In this document: one piece after another, positions 61,526 to 64,000 of the stretch
How positions within the stretch are numbered: position 1 is the first letter of the stretch
Layout: every line of letters starts with the position of its first letter
Assembly: GCF_000411455.1 (NCBI RefSeq)
Contig: NZ_KE150457.1
Location: forward strand, 872,474-936,473
Source: Microbacterium sp. oral taxon 186 str. F0373
Lineage (GTDB): Bacteria; Actinomycetota; Actinomycetes; Actinomycetales; Microbacteriaceae
Direction: 5' to 3'
Length of the DNA: 64,000 bases
Position numbers and translations under genes: made by a program
The notes under the pieces: generated by a model
The model's database searches: none
The model's input: the letters and a program-made list of their open reading frames with translations, nothing else
Told to the model about the DNA's origin: nothing

Positions 61526-64000
61526 GCGTCGGTGTCACTTCCTTCGGGGCGCGAAGCGGGGGAGTCTTCGGCTTCGGTGGTCTCGGCCGGGTCCTGCTCC
61601 GCTCGGAGCGCTCGCTCCGAGTTCCTTGCAATCGCGAGGATGCGATCGTCGTCGTCGGGACGGGCGAAGACCACTCCCATGGTGTCGCGACCCTTCGCAG
61701 GCACCTCGGCCACGGCAGAGCGTACCACCTTGCCGCTGGCAAGAACCACCAGGACCTCGTCGTCCTCACCGACGATCAGACCGCCCGCGAGATCGCCGCG
61801 ATCCTCGTTCAACTTCGCGACTTTGATGCCCAGTCCGCCACGCCCCTGGAGGCGGTACTGGTCGACGGCCGTGCGCTTGGCGTAACCGCCCTCGGTCACG
61901 ACGAAGACGTACGCGTCATCCTTCGCGACGGATGCCGACAGGAGCGTATCGCCCTCACGGAACGACATCCCCTTCACACCCTCGGTCGAGCGTCCCATGG
62001 GGCGCAGCGACTCGTCGGTCGCGGTGAACCGCAGCGACATGCCCTGGCGCGAGATGAGGAGGATGTCGTCGGTGTCGTCCACGAGCAGCGCGCTGACGAC
62101 CTCGTCGCCGTCCTCCTCGTCCTGCCCGCGCAGGCGGATCGCGATGATCCCGCCCTGACGGTTGGTGTCGTACTCGCTGAGGAAGGTCTTCTTGATCTTG
62201 CCGTCGCGGGTGGCCAGCACCAGGTACTGCGCGACCTTGTAGTCGCGGATGTCCAGGATCTGCGCGATCTCCTCACCCGGCTGCAGCGCCAGCAGGTTCG
62301 CGACGTGCTGACCCTTCGCATCGCGGCCGGCCTCGGGCACCTCGTACGCCTTGGACCGGTAGACGCGACCCTTCGTGGTGAAGAACAGCAGCCAGTGGTG
62401 CGTGGTCGTCACGAAGAAATGCTCGACCACATCGTCCGCCCGCAGCTGGGCGCCCTTGACACCCTTGCCGCCGCGGTGCTGCGAACGGTAGTTGTCACTG
62501 CGCGTGCGCTTGATGTACCCATCGCGGGTGACGGTGATGACCATCTCCTCTTCGGGGATGAGGTCTTCCATCGACATGTCGCCATCGAAGCCGTGCAGGA
62601 TCGTCGTGCGCCGCTCGTCGCCGAACTTGTCCACGATGCCCGTGAGCTCTGCGGCGATGATCGTGCGCTGACGACCCGGCGTGACGAGGATGTCGTTCAG
62701 ATCGGCGATCTGCGCCTCCAGCTCGGTGGCCTCGTCGATGATCTTCTGACGCTCGAGCGCCGCCAGGCGGCGCAGCTGCATCGCGAGGATCGCATCGGCC
62801 TGCACATCGTCGATCGCGAGCAGCGACTTCAGACCCTCGCGCGCCTCGTCGACCGTGGGCGAGTGGCGGATGAGTGCGATGACCTCGTCCAGCGCATCGA
62901 GCGCCTTGAGGTACGCGCGCAGGATGTGCATGCGCTCTTCGGCCTTGCGCAGACGGAAGCGCGTGCGCCGCACGATGACCTCGACCTGATGGTCGATCCA
63001 GTAGGAGATGAAGCCGTCGAGGGCCAGGGTGCGCGGCACACCGTCCACGATCGCCAGCATGTTGGCGCCGAAGTTCTCCTGCAGCTGCGTGTGCTTGTAC
63101 AGGTTGTTCAGGACGACCTTGGCGACGGCATCCCGCTTCAGGACGATGACGAGGCGCTGGCCCGTGCGGTCGCTCGTCTCGTCGCGGATGTCGGCGATGC
63201 CGGTGATGCGACCGTCGCGGGCGAGGTCGCGGATCTTCAGCGCGACGTTGTCGGGGTTCACCTGGTAGGGGAGCTCAGTGATCACCAGGCACGTGCGGCC
63301 CTGGATCTCCTCGACGTTCACGACGGCACGCATCGTGATCGAGCCGCGGCCGGTGCGCTGAGCCTCGCGGATGCCCTTCGTGCCCAGGATCTGGGCGCCC
63401 GTCGGGAAGTCGGGACCGTGGATGCGGCCCATGAGCGCTTCGAGCAGCTCCTCGCGGGTGGCATCCGGGTTCTCCAGCGCCCACAGCGCTCCGTCGGCGA
63501 CCTCCCGCAGGTTGTGAGGCGGGATGTTGGTAGCCATGCCGACCGCGATGCCGACCGAGCCGTTGACCAGCAGGTTCGGGAAGCGCGAGGGCAGGACGAC
63601 GGGCTCCTGGGTCTTGCCGTCGTAGTTGTCCTCGAAGTCGACGGTGTCCTCGTCGATGTCGCGGACCATCTCCATCGCCAGCGCGGCCATCTTCGTCTCG
63701 GTGTACCGAGGGGCGGCGGCGCCCTGGTTGCCGGGAGATCCGAAGTTGCCCTGTCCGTCGGCGAGCGGATAGCGCAGCGACCACGGCTGCACCAAGCGCA
63801 CGAGTGCGTCGTAGATCGCACTGTCACCGTGCGGGTGGTACTGGCCCATGACCTCGCCGACGACGCGGGCGCACTTGTTGAAGCTCTTGTCGGGACGGTA
63901 CCCGCCGTCGTACATCCCATAGATGACGCGGCGGTGCACCGGCTTCAGACCGTCTTCGACGCGCGGCAGCGCGCGGCCGACGATGACGCTCATCGCGTAG
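61522..64000 (-). CDS. gyrA: DNA gyrase subunit A, 5' end beyond the window
   Basis: About 825 codons are visible. The first visible residues [12 protein letters not shown] are internal to GyrA, so about 35 N-terminal residues lie outside the window. Motifs: [29 protein letters not shown], where quinolone-resistance positions lie; catalytic tyrosine in APRYTETKM; the C-terminal DNA-wrapping pinwheel with GyrA-box QHRGGKG. It introduces negative supercoils with GyrB, using ATP. The end is acidic and serine-rich ([15 protein letters not shown]). Confidence 0.98.
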   Translation of the reverse strand, partial: YAMSVIVGRALPRVEDGLKPVHRRVIYGMYDGGYRPDKSFNKCARVVGEVMGQYHPHGDSAIYDALVRLVQPWSLRYPLADGQGNFGSPGNQGAAAPRYTETKMAALAMEMVRDIDEDTVDFEDNYDGKTQEPVVLPSRFPNLLVNGSVGIAVGMATNIPPHNLREVADGALWALENPDATREELLEALMGRIHGPDFPTGAQILGTKGIREAQRTGRGSITMRAVVNVEEIQGRTCLVITELPYQVNPDNVALKIRDLARDGRITGIADIRDETSDRTGQRLVIVLKRDAVAKVVLNNLYKHTQLQENFGANMLAIVDGVPRTLALDGFISYWIDHQVEVIVRRTRFRLRKAEERMHILRAYLKALDALDEVIALIRHSPTVDEAREGLKSLLAIDDVQADAILAMQLRRLAALERQKIIDEATELEAQIADLNDILVTPGRQRTIIAAELTGIVDKFGDERRTTILHGFDGDMSMEDLIPEEEMVITVTRDGYIKRTRSDNYRSQHRGGKGVKGAQLRADDVVEHFFVTTTHHWLLFFTTKGRVYRSKAYEVPEAGRDAKGQHVANLLALQPGEEIAQILDIRDYKVAQYLVLATRDGKIKKTFLSEYDTNRQGGIIAIRLRGQDEEDGDEVVSALLVDDTDDILLISRQGMSLRFTATDESLRPMGRSTEGVKGMSFREGDTLLSASVAKDDAYVFVVTEGGYAKRTAVDQYRLQGRGGLGIKVAKLNEDRGDLAGGLIVGEDDEVLVVLASGKVVRSAVAEVPAKGRDTMGVVFARPDDDDRILAIARNSERALRAEQDPAETTEAEDSPASRPEGSDTDA

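Overview
The window is high-GC actinobacterial chromosome, most likely from a Microbacteriaceae genus such as Microbacterium. Three things support this: the GC-rich codon third positions; the gene order fhaA-fhaB-pstP-rodA-pbpA-pknA-pknB, then trpG/pabA, a sortase gene and crgA; and gyrA followed by a DUF3566 membrane protein, tRNA-Ile and tRNA-Ala. That last block normally lies a few kilobases from dnaA and oriC in actinobacteria, so the origin should lie just beyond the right edge. gyrA is cut by the right edge. Genus assignment is inference.

Region by region: 0-6 kb is a sugar operon (solute-binding lipoprotein, two permeases, a cytoplasmic GH5 glycosidase, a ROK regulator). 6-8.3 kb holds a lactonase and purA on the minus strand. 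8.5-11.1 kb is the methionine importer metN-metI-metQ, in which metN carries a one-base deletion. 11.2-17.7 kb is a tightly coupled six-gene minus-strand operon (ABC importer, glycerophosphodiesterase, inositol-monophosphatase-like phosphatase) facing a DeoR regulator across a 14-bp-arm inverted repeat. argG follows. 19.2-22.4 kb is a TetR / motif-less ABC ATPase / YhgE-Pip module behind a near-perfect operator-promoter. 22.7-25 kb holds a CrtI-like oxidoreductase and a GNAT protein. 25.1-31.3 kb encodes an Mrp Na+/H+ antiporter (mnhA/B fused, C, D, E, F, G). 31.4-41.6 kb is accessory: a LacI/MFS divergent pair, a broken DUF222-HNH gene, nucS, a HAD phosphatase, csp, three GntR regulators, an SDR, another MFS gene, and remnants of an alpha-L-rhamnosidase and an SGNH hydrolase. 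41.7-52.9 kb is the tRNA-Leu and cell-envelope/division block. 53-54.1 kb is a complete IS481-family element inserted at CCTAGG. 54.1-61 kb contains a rhomboid protease, cyclophilin, YbaK, Nudix, ilvD, an XRE regulator and a small membrane protein. The window ends with two tRNA genes, the DUF3566 gene and gyrA.

The most interesting signals are: the pseudo-ATPase/YhgE module; the importer plus GDPD plus IMPase operon (a plausible glycerophosphoinositol-type scavenging cassette); two copies of an exactly 98-bp element with conserved inverted ends and a divergent core; repeated promoter layouts in which an operator overlaps the -10 and the start codon lies at the inferred transcription start (leaderless); an over-represented GGATGCC/GGCATCC heptamer; and several recent gene lesions (metN, DUF222, rhamnosidase/SGNH debris).
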